Made by a program: the position numbers and the translations under genes. A stretch of DNA of 5,423 bases from Fluviibacter sp048859965 (GTDB taxonomy: Bacteria; Pseudomonadota; Gammaproteobacteria; Burkholderiales; Rhodocyclaceae): NCBI GenBank assembly GCA_048859965.1, contig JBLIZO010000044.1, forward strand, positions 1-5,423. The letters run 5' to 3'. The notes beneath the pieces were generated by a model. It had not been told where the DNA came from and did not search any database. It saw only the letters and a list, made by a program, of their open reading frames with translations. Shown here piece by piece: positions 5,289-5,423 of the stretch (positions within the stretch are counted from its first letter, which is position 1; every line of letters begins with the position of its first letter).

Positions 5289-5423
5289 ATGGCAAAGGGT
5301 AAGTTTGAACGTACAAAGCCGCACGTAAACGTGGGCACGATTGGTCACGTTGACCACGGTAAGACGACGCTGACGGCGGCGATTGCCACGGTACTGGCAG
5401 CCAAGTTTGGTGGTGAAGCCAAG
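5289..5423 (+). CDS. tuf: Elongation factor Tu, N-terminal 45 residues (cut by window edge)
   Basis: ATG 5289 is preceded by GAGGG (5277-5281) at a 7-base spacer. EF-Tu is the GTPase that delivers aminoacyl-tRNA to the ribosomal A site. The visible residues begin MAKGKFERTKPHVNVGTIG and include the complete P-loop GHVDHGKT (19-26), followed by TLTAAIATVLA, typical of betaproteobacterial EF-Tu. The frame is open to the window end. The position after tRNA-Tyr/Gly/Thr corresponds to tufB of E. coli. An 87-base leader separates it from tRNA-Thr. The leader is T-rich, and I found no convincing internal promoter in it. Confidence 0.97.
   Translation, partial: MAKGKFERTKPHVNVGTIGHVDHGKTTLTAAIATVLAAKFGGEAK

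Noticed and set aside
5068..5316. 82-codon open frame on the minus strand containing MGRIELPTSPLPRECSATELHG
   Set aside because: It is antisense to tRNA-Thr and part of tRNA-Gly. This peptide is a familiar false gene product from tRNA complements.

Overview
The window looks like ordinary chromosomal DNA from a betaproteobacterium. The evidence is the GltD sequence type, a PhaM-like polyhydroxybutyrate granule protein, and a tRNA-Tyr/tRNA-Gly/tRNA-Thr/tuf cluster. A relative of the Neisseriales/Chromobacterium group is possible, but that is an impression from the protein sequences and is not proven here. There are no transposases, integrases, CRISPR arrays, phage genes or large repeats, and base composition appears even throughout.

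Layout from left to right. (1) 2-1378 (+) is the 3' end of gltD, the small subunit of glutamate synthase, closed by a clear intrinsic terminator at about 1403-1430. (2) 1483-2868 (+) is glmU, the bifunctional enzyme making UDP-N-acetylglucosamine. It probably starts at TTG and is followed 15 bp later by a 104-residue three-helix membrane protein of unknown function (2884-3198). (3) Facing these on the minus strand is a tight three-gene group, read from right to left. It contains a RutE-like malonic semialdehyde reductase/nitroreductase (4118-4750), a 101-residue membrane protein of unknown function that overlaps it by 16 bp (3828-4133), and a PhaM-like protein (3236-3802). (4) A divergent intergenic region (4751-4899) carries a good sigma-70 promoter pointing right and several inverted repeats. 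(5) The right end holds tRNA-Tyr(GTA), tRNA-Gly(TCC), tRNA-Thr(GGT) and the first 45 codons of tuf (EF-Tu). This is the classic tRNA-tufB transcription unit, here without the leading extra tRNA-Thr seen in E. coli.

Functionally, gltD serves ammonia assimilation, glmU serves cell-envelope precursor synthesis, and the tRNA-tuf unit serves translation. The minus-strand group may join a flavin reductase, a small membrane protein and a carbon-storage-granule regulator in one transcript. I see no evidence for a large undescribed system. The least explained items are the two small membrane proteins, their conserved-looking coupling to neighbours, and the inverted repeats in the rutE/tRNA divergent promoter region.
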